This document shows, piece after piece, positions 1 through 7,794 of a stretch of 19,417 bases of DNA. Every line of letters begins with the position of its first letter. The stretch's first letter is position 1. This DNA comes from Acidobacteriaceae bacterium (GTDB lineage Bacteria > Acidobacteriota > Terriglobia > Terriglobales > Acidobacteriaceae). Under the pieces are notes generated by a model, which worked only from the letters and a program-made list of their open reading frames with translations, was not told the origin of the DNA and did no database searches. The stretch is from positions 1-19,417 of the forward strand of contig DAHXOQ010000022.1 in NCBI GenBank assembly GCA_027364815.1, read 5' to 3'. The translations under genes were made by a program, and so were the position numbers.

Positions 1-1
1 G

Positions 2-382
2 TTTGATGGCGTGGCGATTGGGTCGGGGTTTGCGGTTTCAAGCGGGCTGGGGTGGTTGATTTTCCTGGCGATTTTACTGCATAAGGCGCCGGAGGGGTTC
101 ACGATGGCGAGTGTAATGATGGCCAGTGGGCGCAGCAGGACAGAGGCGTTTTACTCAGCGGTGATACTTGCGGCGGCAACGATTGCCGGAGTGCTGGTGA
201 TGGGATTGGCGCCGAGTTTGCTGCCGTATGGGTTGCCGATATCGGCAGGAGTTGCGCTGTATGTTTCGGCGACGGATTTGGTGCCAGAGGTGAACCGTGA
301 GCCGGGAATCAGGATGGCGCTGGTATTCTTTGCGGGCGTGGCGGGATTTTTGCTGTTGCGCGCACTCTTGCCATCAGTTTGA
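2..382 (+). CDS. ZIP-family divalent metal transporter, C-terminal part (5' end outside window)
   Basis: The reading frame is open to the left edge and encodes F-D-G-V-A-I-G at its start. This is the second half of the HNxxDGxAIG helix that carries metal-binding residues in ZIP transporters. About 15 residues on comes H-K-A-P-E-G, matching the family's second metal-site motif (HKxPEG). The rest is hydrophobic with three to four membrane segments, ending in a short tail after the last helix. ZIP proteins move Zn2+, Fe2+ or similar ions into the cytoplasm across the inner membrane. The GTG at 11 is internal to the conserved motif, so it is not the real start; the gene begins upstream of the window. 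Substrate cannot be told from this fragment. Family call is firm. Confidence 0.85.
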   Translation, partial: FDGVAIGSGFAVSSGLGWLIFLAILLHKAPEGFTMASVMMASGRSRTEAFYSAVILAAATIAGVLVMGLAPSLLPYGLPISAGVALYVSATDLVPEVNREPGIRMALVFFAGVAGFLLLRALLPSV

Positions 383-402
383 TTTAACTGCTGAATATTT
401 GA

Positions 403-420
403 TATGACAATTTGGTCATA
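403..420. repeat. Inverted repeat TATGAC-N6-GTCATA (possible operator)
   Basis: A perfect 6-bp dyad with a 6-nt spacer lies in the 218-bp gap between the transporter stop and the glycosyltransferase start. No T-tract follows, so it does not look like an intrinsic terminator. Its size and AT-rich centre suit a dimeric regulator, but a dyad this short can arise by chance. The rest of the gap (421-600) shows no convincing promoter to my eye. Confidence 0.25.
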
Positions 421-600
421 AACGCGAGGAAACTGATTCGCTCAGTAAGCGTTTAAATAGCACCTATCTATTTGTAAAGAGAACGAATAAGCGGGCGGTA
501 TTGCAGCTTTGATTCCACGGAGATTGCCTTCCAAAATACTGCTTAACGACGGGCTGACATCGTATCATAGTAAGAGATAACAGAGGGGATTGCGGAAGGA

Positions 601-1398
601 ATGATCAACAACAAACGAGTGGTCGTGGTGCTTCCTGCCTACAACGCAGAGAAGACACTGAAGGGGACGGTTCGGGAGATTCCTGAGACGGTAGATACGT
701 GCATCCTGGTTGACGACAACAGTACAGATGGAACCGTGGCATTGGCGCATGAACTTGGCTTGCAAGTGCATGTTCACGAGAACAACCGCGGCTACGGTGG
801 CAATCAGAAGACCTGCTATGCCGCTGCGCTCAATGCGGGCGCCGATATTGTGGTGATGCTGCATCCGGATTATCAATATTCGCCACTGTTGGTTGAGCCG
901 ATGGCCAGCATGATTGCCTATGGCGTTTACGACATCGTACTGGGGTCCAGGATTCTCGGCGGCGGCGCGATCAAGGGTGGAATGCCGCGCATCAAGTATT
1001 TTGCGAACCGCGCATTGACATTTATTCAAAATCTTGCACTGGGAGCGAAGTTGTCGGAGTACCACACGGGCTTCCGCGCTTATAGTCGCGAGATGCTGCT
1101 CTCATTGCCGCTCAACGCGAACTCCGAGGACTTTGTTTTTGACAATCAGTTTCTGGCGCAGAGCATTTATCTGGGCGCGCGCATTGGCGAGATTTCCTGC
1201 CCAACGAAGTATTTCCCAGAGGCTTCATCGATCAATCTTCGCCGCAGCACCGTCTATGGATTTGGAGTGTTGAAAACCACGATGGATTGCGTGGCTGCGC
1301 GGATTGGACTCTACCGTAAGCCTATTTTTGATTTTCCCCCGCTGCAACTGAATGTGCAGACCAAGTCAGTTTCCCAGGTGTTGAAGGAGATTCAATGA
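601..1398 (+). CDS. Family 2 glycosyltransferase, DPM1/dolichyl-phosphate-mannose-synthase-like
   Basis: A 265-residue soluble GT-A-fold transferase. Visible motifs are an N-terminal nucleotide-binding strand (VVVVLPAYNAEKTL, 7-20), VDDNSTDGT at 37-45, the metal/donor region LHPDYQYSP at 87-95 (the place of D-x-D in this family) and the acceptor-side SEYHTGFRAYS at 152-162. There are no C-terminal membrane helices, unlike GtrB-type enzymes, so it is probably cytoplasmic or peripheral to the membrane. Family knowledge: such enzymes transfer a sugar from a nucleotide donor to a polyprenyl phosphate or glycan. The ATG at 601 has an AAGGA just upstream. The stop overlaps the next start by 4 nt (ATGA), so the two are likely translationally coupled. 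Donor and acceptor are unknown. Confidence 0.88.
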   Translation: MINNKRVVVVLPAYNAEKTLKGTVREIPETVDTCILVDDNSTDGTVALAHELGLQVHVHENNRGYGGNQKTCYAAALNAGADIVVMLHPDYQYSPLLVEPMASMIAYGVYDIVLGSRILGGGAIKGGMPRIKYFANRALTFIQNLALGAKLSEYHTGFRAYSREMLLSLPLNANSEDFVFDNQFLAQSIYLGARIGEISCPTKYFPEASSINLRRSTVYGFGVLKTTMDCVAARIGLYRKPIFDFPPLQLNVQTKSVSQVLKEIQ

Positions 1399-2885
1399 TC
1401 GACCGCTCGAAAGGGCGTTTTCCCTTTCTTCAACTGGGAGGTTTGACGGCAGCAACACTGGCGATTCACGGATATCATCTTGGTGTTGAAGATGGTGAAA
1501 TTTACGTTCCGGCTGCAAAAAAGCTTCTTGATCCTACACTGTATCCATTCGCAAGCGAGTTTTTCCTTTCGCATGGCCGGATGTCACTGTTCAGTTCGAT
1601 CCTGGCATGGAGCGCGAGACTGACGCACCTGTCAATGGATTGGACGCTGCTTCTCTGGTATGTGCTGAGCGTCTTTGCGTTGCTGGCATCTTGCTGGTTG
1701 CTGGTGACGGTGTGCTTCTCATCGCGGCACGCACGCTGGGGCGCGATGCTGGTGCTCACGTCGGTGCTGGCGATGCCGGCGACGAACACCGGCTTGCTGC
1801 TGATTGACCCTTATCTGACGGCGCGCTCGTTCTCAACGCCGCTGACGATCTTTGCATTGGCAACATTTCTGCGACACCGCTATGCGCTTTCAGGCGCAAC
1901 GATGGTGCTGACGGCTCTGATTCATCCGCAGATGGTGGTCTATGTGCTTTTTCTATGCGGCGTGATCTGGCTGGTGGAGAGACGGCAAATTCCGGTGCGC
2001 GGCCAGGGTGCTCCGTTGATGGCTGCGTTTGTGGGGGTTCTGCCTACCGGATTTCGATTTGTACGAGCTACCGGCGCGTATAGAGAGGCGCTGTACTCGA
2101 GAGATTATTTTTTCCTTTACAACTGGGAGTGGTACCACTGGCTGGGCATGTTGGCGCCGTTGGCAATCCTGGCATGGTTCTGGAAAGGGAATTTCCGCGG
2201 CACATTGCCCGGGTTCAAATTAATGAGCTTCGCGCTGATCCCATGTGGTTTGCTTTCGATCGCCGCTGGAGCGCTGCTTTGCTTGCCCAACTTTGATATG
2301 TTTGCGCGGTTGCAACCGTTGCGTACGTTTCACCTGATCACGCTAATTTTTGTATTGTTTTTTGCCGGCATTGTCTGCGAATACGCAGCGAAGAAGCGTC
2401 CGTGGGTTATCGCGGCGATCAGCATTCCGCTGGCAGTGGGTATGTATTTTGTAGGTCAGCAAACTTACCCAAACAGCGCGCATATTGAGTGGCCATCCAC
2501 GACGAGTTCGAACCCATGGGTCAATGCGCTTCTGTGGATCAGAAACAATACGCCGAAGGATGCGGTTTTTGCTGTTGACTCGCGTTATTTCAAGGATGAA
2601 ATCGGCGATGTGCATGGCTTTCGTGCTGTGTCAGAACGCTCGGCGCTGGCGGATTACATCAAGGATGGCGGTGTTGTGTCGCTTTTTCCGAATCTGGCCG
2701 ACGAGTGGAAGCAGATGACGAATGCAACATACGGGCTCAACAGCTTCACGTTGGCGAATTTCAAGTATCTAAAAACTGAATATCCTGAAATTACGTGGAC
2801 GGTGATCCACGGCGCGGCGCCAATGGGAATGGATTGCCCATACCAGCAGAATGGCTTTTCCGTTTGCAGGCTGCCTTCAAAATGA
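1395..2885 (+). CDS. Multi-pass membrane protein, possible GT-C-type glycosyltransferase
   Basis: 496 residues with roughly ten hydrophobic segments through about residue 355, then a soluble C-terminal domain of about 140 residues. I do not recognise a named family with certainty. Two features recall GT-C enzymes, which use lipid-linked sugars on the outer face of the membrane. One is an acidic first loop soon after the first helix (G-V-E-D-G-E-I-Y, residues 30-37). The other is the overall plan of many helices followed by a soluble tail. The start codon sits inside the stop of the DPM1-like GT2 gene, which is the usual source of polyprenyl-linked sugars for GT-C enzymes; this context is the main support. 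The tail contains R-Y-F-K-D and a S-E-R-S-A-L motif. Membrane location is clear; enzyme function is inference. Confidence 0.7.
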   Translation: MIDRSKGRFPFLQLGGLTAATLAIHGYHLGVEDGEIYVPAAKKLLDPTLYPFASEFFLSHGRMSLFSSILAWSARLTHLSMDWTLLLWYVLSVFALLASCWLLVTVCFSSRHARWGAMLVLTSVLAMPATNTGLLLIDPYLTARSFSTPLTIFALATFLRHRYALSGATMVLTALIHPQMVVYVLFLCGVIWLVERRQIPVRGQGAPLMAAFVGVLPTGFRFVRATGAYREALYSRDYFFLYNWEWYHWLGMLAPLAILAWFWKGNFRGTLPGFKLMSFALIPCGLLSIAAGALLCLPNFDMFARLQPLRTFHLITLIFVLFFAGIVCEYAAKKRPWVIAAISIPLAVGMYFVGQQTYPNSAHIEWPSTTSSNPWVNALLWIRNNTPKDAVFAVDSRYFKDEIGDVHGFRAVSERSALADYIKDGGVVSLFPNLADEWKQMTNATYGLNSFTLANFKYLKTEYPEITWTVIHGAAPMGMDCPYQQNGFSVCRLPSK

Positions 2886-3004
2886 GGGCGGCGTGCAGAT
2901 TGGGTTGATTACGGTTAGATAAGGTGTCAGGCAGATCGTTTTTCAGCGTTCAAATGCACTATGATTTTAATACTTGATCTCAGATCACTATAACTGAAAG
3001 CGGA

Positions 3005-4414
3005 ATGCTTAATCTTTCACAACGGTTGATTTTCGGCAGCGTATTGGTCGCGGGTATCGCGATTGCACTCGCGGTATGGGTGCACCGGTTGCTGTTGTCT
3101 GCGGGAAAGATTTCAGCATGGCCACTAGCGCTGGCTTTGGGAGCAGTGGGGATTCTTGCGCTGACATTGCTATTTGTGCTGCGGCCTATTTCTGGATTGG
3201 CGCGTGATGCGCGACGGATTGCGCAGGGAGATTTGGACCATCGCATTGAGTGGAGCGGCCGCGATGCGTTGGGAATTCTGGCGACGGAGCTGAACCGGCT
3301 GGCGGTGCGTTTGCGTGACCTGCGCAATACGGAAGCGGGACGCAGGCAGATGGAGTTTCAGCTATCGGATGCGGTTTTGCAATCGATCTTTGAGCCGATC
3401 ATCGTGACCGACGGCAAGGGTCAGGTGCTGAAGCTGAACCAGGCTGCGCTGGAGATACTGGGCGAAGCGGCGGGCGACCGCATGGTGTTGACGAATACGC
3501 CGGGCGGGGACAAGATACTGGAATCAATACGGGATGCGGTGAGCCTTCAAAAGCCTGTGGCTTCAGAAGGGGAGGCGGCGATGCTGCCGATGCGCTTTGG
3601 ATTGAGCCAGAGGAGCTTCCGGTTGCGCACGACGCCAATGCGCGATTCAGAAGGAAGATTATTGGGCGCGGTGACGACGCTAGAAGATGTGACGAGCCTG
3701 GAGGAGACGGACCGCTTCAAGACACAATTTATTTCTGTGGCGAGCCGGAAGCTGCGCGATCCGCTGCTGCAGGTGCGACGTGGACTGTACTCGCTGGGGC
3801 AGGGTTATGCGGGCGAGTTGAAGCCGCTGCAGGCAGAACTAGTGGCGGAGAGCAGCCTGGAAGCAGAGAAGCTCAACGACACGATGGCTGATCTGATTGA
3901 GGTTGCCGAACTGGATAGCGGCAAGCGCGAATTCACAAATGTGAAGATGCGGCCGCTGGACGAGTTGACTGCGGCACGCGATCGTTATGGAGATGAGGCG
4001 GTGGCGAAGAAGGTTCGCATTGAAGTGCAAGCGTATGCTGACCTCTCGTTTATTGAGGCGGACCGGAGAGCTCTCAGATCGATTCTGGACAATTTGATTT
4101 CGAATGCATTGCGCTACACGCTGCCCGAGGGCGAGATTCTTTTGATGGCAGAAGAGCACAAGGAAGCGATTCGTTTTACGGTCAGCGATACGGGTCGGGG
4201 AATAGAGGCAGAGAGGCTGAGCCATATTTTTGACCGCTTCAGCACCTTTTCAGAGCGTGGCAGCGGCATGGGCCTGGCGCTGGTACGCAGGCTGGTTGAG
4301 TCGCTGGGCGGGCAGATATCGGTGGAGAGCCGGTTGGGTCATGGAACGACATTTCACTTCACGATTCCAGTTGCGCGCGTGAAAGAGAGCCTGCATCCAG
4401 TGGAGGTGGGCTGA
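3005..4414 (+). CDS. Membrane histidine-kinase-like protein (HAMP-PAS-HisKA-HATPase) lacking the H-box histidine
   Basis: 469 residues. Two membrane helices (about 8-27 and 38-60) flank a very short outside loop. They are followed by HAMP (about 60-112), PAS (about 118-232), a HisKA-like helical pair (about 236-305) and a HATPase domain (about 345-457). ATP-binding boxes look intact: N-box N363/N367, D395-T-G-R-G-I, and G-S-G-M-G-L-A-L at 419-426. The H-box, normally S-H-E-L-R-T-P-L, reads S-R-K-L-R-D-P-L: the phospho-accepting His is Arg248, the next Glu is Lys and the Thr is Asp. The protein may therefore bind ATP without autophosphorylating. The stop overlaps the next start (TGATG); that gene supplies the KdpD sensory domains missing here. 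The small periplasmic loop suggests sensing in the membrane or cytoplasm. Domain calls are confident; the signalling mode is open. Confidence 0.85.
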   Translation: MLNLSQRLIFGSVLVAGIAIALAVWVHRLLLSAGKISAWPLALALGAVGILALTLLFVLRPISGLARDARRIAQGDLDHRIEWSGRDALGILATELNRLAVRLRDLRNTEAGRRQMEFQLSDAVLQSIFEPIIVTDGKGQVLKLNQAALEILGEAAGDRMVLTNTPGGDKILESIRDAVSLQKPVASEGEAAMLPMRFGLSQRSFRLRTTPMRDSEGRLLGAVTTLEDVTSLEETDRFKTQFISVASRKLRDPLLQVRRGLYSLGQGYAGELKPLQAELVAESSLEAEKLNDTMADLIEVAELDSGKREFTNVKMRPLDELTAARDRYGDEAVAKKVRIEVQAYADLSFIEADRRALRSILDNLISNALRYTLPEGEILLMAEEHKEAIRFTVSDTGRGIEAERLSHIFDRFSTFSERGSGMGLALVRRLVESLGGQISVESRLGHGTTFHFTIPVARVKESLHPVEVG

Positions 4415-5538
4415 TGAGCGAGCTGCAGATAGAACGCCAACAGGAGCCGGGTAAGCTGCGTGTTTATCTTGGCGCGGCACCGGGCGTGGGCAAGACTTAC
4501 CACATGCTCACTGACGCGCATGTGAGCCGCAAGCTGGGCGTAGACCTGGTGATTGGCCTGATTGAATCCCACAAGCGACAGGAAACCGAAGATCAGGTCG
4601 GCGATCTTGAGGTGATTCCCGAGCGCGTGATTCCTTACCGCGGTGTGAACCTCAAGGAGATGGATCTGGATGCGATTCTCAAGCGCAAGCCGGATACGGT
4701 GCTGGTGGATGAGCTGGCGCATACGAATGTGCCAGGATGCCGGAACCGCAAGCGCTACGAGGATGTGCTGGAGTTGCTGGATGCGGGAATCAACGTTTGG
4801 ACGGCGGTCAACATTCAGCATCTGGAGACGCTCAATGATTCAGTGAACCGCTCGGCGAACACGGTGATCCGCGAGACGGTTCCAGATAGTTTTTTGAAGC
4901 GCGCCGATGAGGTAGTGAACGTTGACGTGACGGTGGACGAGTTGCGTTCGCGTTTGCGGCAGGGAAAAATTTACGCGGCGGAGAAGGTTGAGCAATCGCT
5001 GGCGAATTTTTTCCGCAAAGGCAATCTGAATATGCTGCGCGAGTTGAGCCTACGCACGACGGCTGAGCAGGTGGGCTCGCGTGCGGCGGAGTACAGACGC
5101 AACCAGGGGCTTGAGCAGGCGCCGATTCCCGAGAAGGTAATGGTCTGCCTTTCAACGCGGCCAGGGAGCGAGAGATTGCTGCGTGTGGGCGCGCGCATTG
5201 CGGGAAGATTGGCGACGAACTGGTACGCGGTTTACGTGGCGCAGCCGGATCAGGATCAGGGGCACGGCGACCCGGAGTCGTACCAGCGGCTGCTTGATTA
5301 TCAGCGCATGGCACGTGATTTGGGTGCGCAAGTGGTGACGCTGAATGAAAAAAATGTTTCCGATGCGCTGATTCGATTTGCGCAACAGGAAAATATTTCT
5401 CACGTGGTATTTGGGCAACCAATCCGTTCGCGATGGGATATTTTACTGCGCGGATCAGTATTGAACCGTTTCCTGTCTGAGCTGCGCGATATTACGGTGC
5501 AGGTTGTACCGATGAACAAGCCGGTGCGCAAGGCGTGA
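4414..5538 (+). CDS. KdpD-type sensory protein: KdpD N-terminal ATPase domain plus universal stress domain, no kinase
   Basis: 374 residues, matching only the cytoplasmic N-terminal half of KdpD (E. coli KdpD is about 890). The KdpD domain (about 14-228) has Walker A G-A-A-P-G-V-G-K-T (20-28), Walker B V-L-V-D-E-L-A-H-T-N (96-105) and the family block V-N-I-Q-H-L-E-T-L-N-D (132-142). A USP domain follows (about 240-367). In KdpD these parts modulate a fused kinase in response to K+ or turgor, and in some Gram-positives the USP part binds c-di-AMP. Here that region (S-T-R and W-Y-A-V-Y) only partly resembles the c-di-AMP motif. There are no membrane helices or kinase domains; the partner is the kinase-like gene it overlaps by one base. 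No kdpFABC or kdpE is in the window. Confidence 0.9.
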   Translation: MSELQIERQQEPGKLRVYLGAAPGVGKTYHMLTDAHVSRKLGVDLVIGLIESHKRQETEDQVGDLEVIPERVIPYRGVNLKEMDLDAILKRKPDTVLVDELAHTNVPGCRNRKRYEDVLELLDAGINVWTAVNIQHLETLNDSVNRSANTVIRETVPDSFLKRADEVVNVDVTVDELRSRLRQGKIYAAEKVEQSLANFFRKGNLNMLRELSLRTTAEQVGSRAAEYRRNQGLEQAPIPEKVMVCLSTRPGSERLLRVGARIAGRLATNWYAVYVAQPDQDQGHGDPESYQRLLDYQRMARDLGAQVVTLNEKNVSDALIRFAQQENISHVVFGQPIRSRWDILLRGSVLNRFLSELRDITVQVVPMNKPVRKA

Positions 5539-5608
5539 GTGCACTGCTTGCGCTCTGCGCAAAAGCGAAGTCTGTGATAACTTTGAAGTAGCGGCATTTT
5601 CAGAGTGC

Positions 5609-5684
5609 GAGCTCGTAGCTCAGTTGGTAGAGCAACGCCCTTTTAAGGCGTGGGTCCTGGGTTCGAGTCCCAGCGAGCTCACCA
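5609..5684 (+). tRNA. tRNA-Lys (anticodon UUU)
   Basis: A complete 76-nt cloverleaf including an encoded CCA. The acceptor arms GAGCTCG (5609-5615) and CGAGCTC (5674-5680) pair fully. The D arm is GCTC/GAGC, the anticodon stem is ACGCC/GGCGT around loop CTTTTAA (anticodon TTT, reading AAA/AAG), and the T arm is CTGGG-TTCGAGT-CCCAG. The discriminator base is A at 5681. It lies 70 bp after the KdpD-like gene and converges on the minus-strand ATP-grasp gene. A possible extended -10 (TGTGATAAC) ends near 5582, but I see no good -35. No tRNA-targeted integration is evident next to it. Confidence 0.97.
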
Positions 5685-5721
5685 CGCGCTCAGCCGCTCC
5701 TAAAAAATATTCCCAATACAA

Positions 5722-6927
5722 TCAGGCAGTTGGTTTGTCGGGCGGCGGCATTTTTGCCAGAAACTGCCCGGCAAATCCCTGGCTGTATTCATTCAATAAT
5801 TGTTCAATGCGGGCAGGCTTATCTGACTTGACGATGAGTCCGGCGTGATGGGCTTTTTTCATGCGGTAGACAATTTCGGGGGCGTTGAAGGCGGAGGTGT
5901 CGGGCTCGTCAGAAGTGGCGAGGCAGAGGACGCTGCCGGCGTAATCGACGCGCGCCGGGGGTGGCGTGTACTGCTGGCCGCGCATGTGCGCGATTTCGAT
6001 TTTTGCCCACTCGCGCCAGAGGTTGACACCGGTAGCGGTCTCGACGAGGTCGGCGATGAAGGCGCCACCGACACGTGCGGCAATCTCGAGGAAATAGTAG
6101 CGGCCATCGGCGCGCGCGCGAATGTACTCGGCGTGCGTGATGCCGCCTTTGAGGCCCATGGATGGAGCGAGTTCGGCATTGCTGCGCGTGAGTTCAATCC
6201 AGTCTTGCGAGTTGCGGTCGATGGTGCGGGTGGTGAAGACGCCACCCTCGTGCATGGTCTGCATGGGGGGCTTGCCGTATTTGTGTACGACGGAGAAGAC
6301 GACGCGTCCTTCGCTGATGATGGAGTCGACGTGGTAGATTTCCCCGGGCACAAATTGCTCGAGGATGAAGAGGCTTTGCCGGTCGCCGAGTTCGTCCAGA
6401 GCGCGCCAGAGCTGCTCGGGATTTTCGATTTTGCGAATGCCGATGGCGGAGGCCTCAGCACGCGGTTTGAGAAGCCAGGGAGCGGGAACGCGCGCCATGT
6501 ACTCGCGCAGTTCGTCGTAGTTGATGACGCGCGTGAAATCAGGCACGAGGAAGCCTTCAATACGGGCGCCGGTGCGCATGGCGAGCTTGTCTCGATAGAA
6601 AGAAGTAGTGGTGATTCCGATGCCGGGAATGCACATGTGCTCACGAAGAGCGGCTGCGGTTTCAAGGTCGAATTCGTCGAGAGCGATGATGCGGTCGAAT
6701 TTGCGGCCGCGCGAGATCCATGCGACGGTGTTGCGGATTTGTTCGGTGGTCAAACCAGCGGGCATGGTGGAGAGGCCCTCGAGTGATTCACGCGGCCAAT
6801 CGGCGGATTCCAGTTTGTCGATGGTCAGCAGAGTGGGCAGAACGCCTTGTTCAGCGCACTGGCGCAGAAAATCCTGACCTTTCTCGTAACTCGCGATGCA
6901 CAATAACCGTTCGCCCCTGTTTGCCAT
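5722..6927 (-). CDS. ATP-grasp domain carboxylate-amine ligase-like protein
   Basis: 401 residues, with an N-terminal preATP-grasp domain followed by an ATP-grasp fold. Visible landmarks are D84-E-F-D in the preATP-grasp region, the ATP-binding K154 in P-W-L-L-K-P-R and the hinge strand F-I-L-E-Q-F-V-P-G-E (188-196). The metal/ATP-site strand is F-L-E-I-A-A-R-V-G-G (279-288), where many family members have E-x-N-x-R; here Ala replaces Asn, as in some L-amino-acid ligases. The family activates a carboxylate with ATP and joins it to an amine or thiol; the substrates here are unknown. The ATG is preceded by CGGAG. It runs opposite to the DUF4254 gene with about 165 bp between starts. Antisense open frames over this gene are composition effects. 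Confidence 0.85.
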   Translation of the reverse strand: MANRGERLLCIASYEKGQDFLRQCAEQGVLPTLLTIDKLESADWPRESLEGLSTMPAGLTTEQIRNTVAWISRGRKFDRIIALDEFDLETAAALREHMCIPGIGITTTSFYRDKLAMRTGARIEGFLVPDFTRVINYDELREYMARVPAPWLLKPRAEASAIGIRKIENPEQLWRALDELGDRQSLFILEQFVPGEIYHVDSIISEGRVVFSVVHKYGKPPMQTMHEGGVFTTRTIDRNSQDWIELTRSNAELAPSMGLKGGITHAEYIRARADGRYYFLEIAARVGGAFIADLVETATGVNLWREWAKIEIAHMRGQQYTPPPARVDYAGSVLCLATSDEPDTSAFNAPEIVYRMKKAHHAGLIVKSDKPARIEQLLNEYSQGFAGQFLAKMPPPDKPTA

Positions 6928-7003
6928 ATAGATACTCCGTGAAAGAGTTGGAGGATTGTCCGAGCAGTGGAATGAACCGGGGGATTACCTACTTCTACGA
7001 TAC

Positions 7004-7031
7004 TTGCCTGAGCATTAAATCGCCATAAGAT
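7004..7031 (+). promoter_or_regulatory. Possible sigma-70 promoter for the DUF4254 gene
   Basis: TTGCCT (7004-7009) and TAAGAT (7026-7031) are separated by 16 bp, each matching the consensus at four of six bases. The predicted start would fall near 7038, about 55 nt ahead of the chosen ATG at 7094. It would also exclude the TTG at 7037 as a translation start. Match quality is moderate. Confidence 0.35.
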
Positions 7032-7093
7032 TCCAGTTGAGTAAAGGGGATAGACTAAATTGGATAAGGGCGGGATTCTGCCCGGAGCCAGGG

Positions 7094-7726
7094 ATGCTTT
7101 CAGCGCAAGCGATAGTCGAGTTGCAGGATGAGCGGTGCCGGTTGTGGCATGAGAGCCCTGTTGTGCAGGAGAGGGCCGAGGGCTGGCTGGCCTGCGTGTC
7201 TGAGCAGCACAGGGCGAATTTCGATTTGTGGCACACGGAGGATGAGGCGCGCGTACCTGGTGTGACGGATGCCGAGATTGCGCGCGTGAAACGGCTGGTG
7301 GACAAGACGAATCAGCGGCGTAATGATCTGGCCGAAGGGCTTGATGTGCAACTGCTGGAATTTCTTGGGACGAAGGGATTGCCCGCTCAAGATGCGGCAC
7401 TTCATTCGGAGTCGCCGGGGCTGATGATTGACCGGCTATCGATACTCGCGCTGAAGATTTATCACACGCGTGAGGAGGCAGAACGCCAGGATGCGCCGGC
7501 TGGGCATGCGGAACGCAATCTCGAACGTCTAACTATTTTGCTTGAGCAGCGCAGGGATCTGGCCGGTTGCCTGGATGCGCTTTGGGCAGAAACGGTCGCA
7601 GGCAAGCGGCGTTTCAAGCTTTATCGCCACCTGAAGATGTATAACGACCCGACTCTGAATCCAGCGGTTTACCGGAGCCAGCGCGTGGCACTTAAAGCTT
7701 CCGGGGGTGGGGGCATTGACTCTTAG
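7094..7726 (+). CDS. DUF4254 domain protein
   Basis: 210 residues, recognised from the DUF4254 signature: S-E-S-P-G-L-M-I-D-R-L-S-I-L-A-L-K-I-Y-H (105-124), K-L-Y-R-H-L-K-M-Y-N-D-P-T-L-N-P (175-190) and the middle helix E-I-A-R-V-K-R-L-V-D-K-T-N-Q-R-R-N-D. The protein is mostly helical and charged, with no signal peptide or membrane segment. The biochemical role of DUF4254 is not established; as I recall, such genes often occur near cell-surface polysaccharide genes. I chose the ATG at 7094 because GGAG lies 6 nt upstream; an in-frame TTG at 7037 has no ribosome site. It is transcribed away from the ATP-grasp gene, so the two may share regulation. The end of the gene overlaps the next promoter. 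Confidence 0.85.
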   Translation: MLSAQAIVELQDERCRLWHESPVVQERAEGWLACVSEQHRANFDLWHTEDEARVPGVTDAEIARVKRLVDKTNQRRNDLAEGLDVQLLEFLGTKGLPAQDAALHSESPGLMIDRLSILALKIYHTREEAERQDAPAGHAERNLERLTILLEQRRDLAGCLDALWAETVAGKRRFKLYRHLKMYNDPTLNPAVYRSQRVALKASGGGGIDS

Positions 7727-7744
7727 AGACTTCCTGCGTATAAC
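7716..7744 (+). promoter_or_regulatory. Near-consensus sigma-70 promoter for the TPR-yvcK unit
   Basis: TTGACT (-35, 7716-7721) and TATAAC (-10, 7739-7744) are separated by exactly 17 bp, each one base from consensus. This is the best promoter I see in the window. The predicted transcription start is near 7751. The -35 lies inside the last codons of the DUF4254 gene. The -10 is buried in a perfect dyad, GCGTAT-AAC-ATACGC (7736-7750), suggesting a repressor site. Confidence 0.75.
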
Positions 7745-7794
7745 ATACGCGAGAGCAGCGAAAGCATTCTGAGGTCGCTGCAAAGGGTATGGAG

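Noticed and set aside
4354..4821. - strand open frames over the KdpD-like gene (also 4832-5422)
   Set aside because: The + strand encodes intact Walker A and B motifs; the antisense products are His/Arg/Pro-rich and unlike any family.
5539..5608. Search for an integrated element or attachment site next to tRNA-Lys
   Set aside because: Neighbours are ordinary chromosomal genes, no integrase is present, and I see no direct repeat of the tRNA 3' end in the window.
5845..6786. 313-codon open frame on the + strand opposite the ATP-grasp gene, and a 268-codon frame on the - strand in another phase
   Set aside because: The - strand frame from 6927 carries clear ATP-grasp motifs and a ribosome site. 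The others are open only because of GC-rich codon positions and have no recognisable domain.
7037..7093. TTG at 7037 as the start of the DUF4254 gene
   Set aside because: No ribosome site precedes it and it falls at the predicted transcription start; ATG 7094 has GGAG at good spacing.
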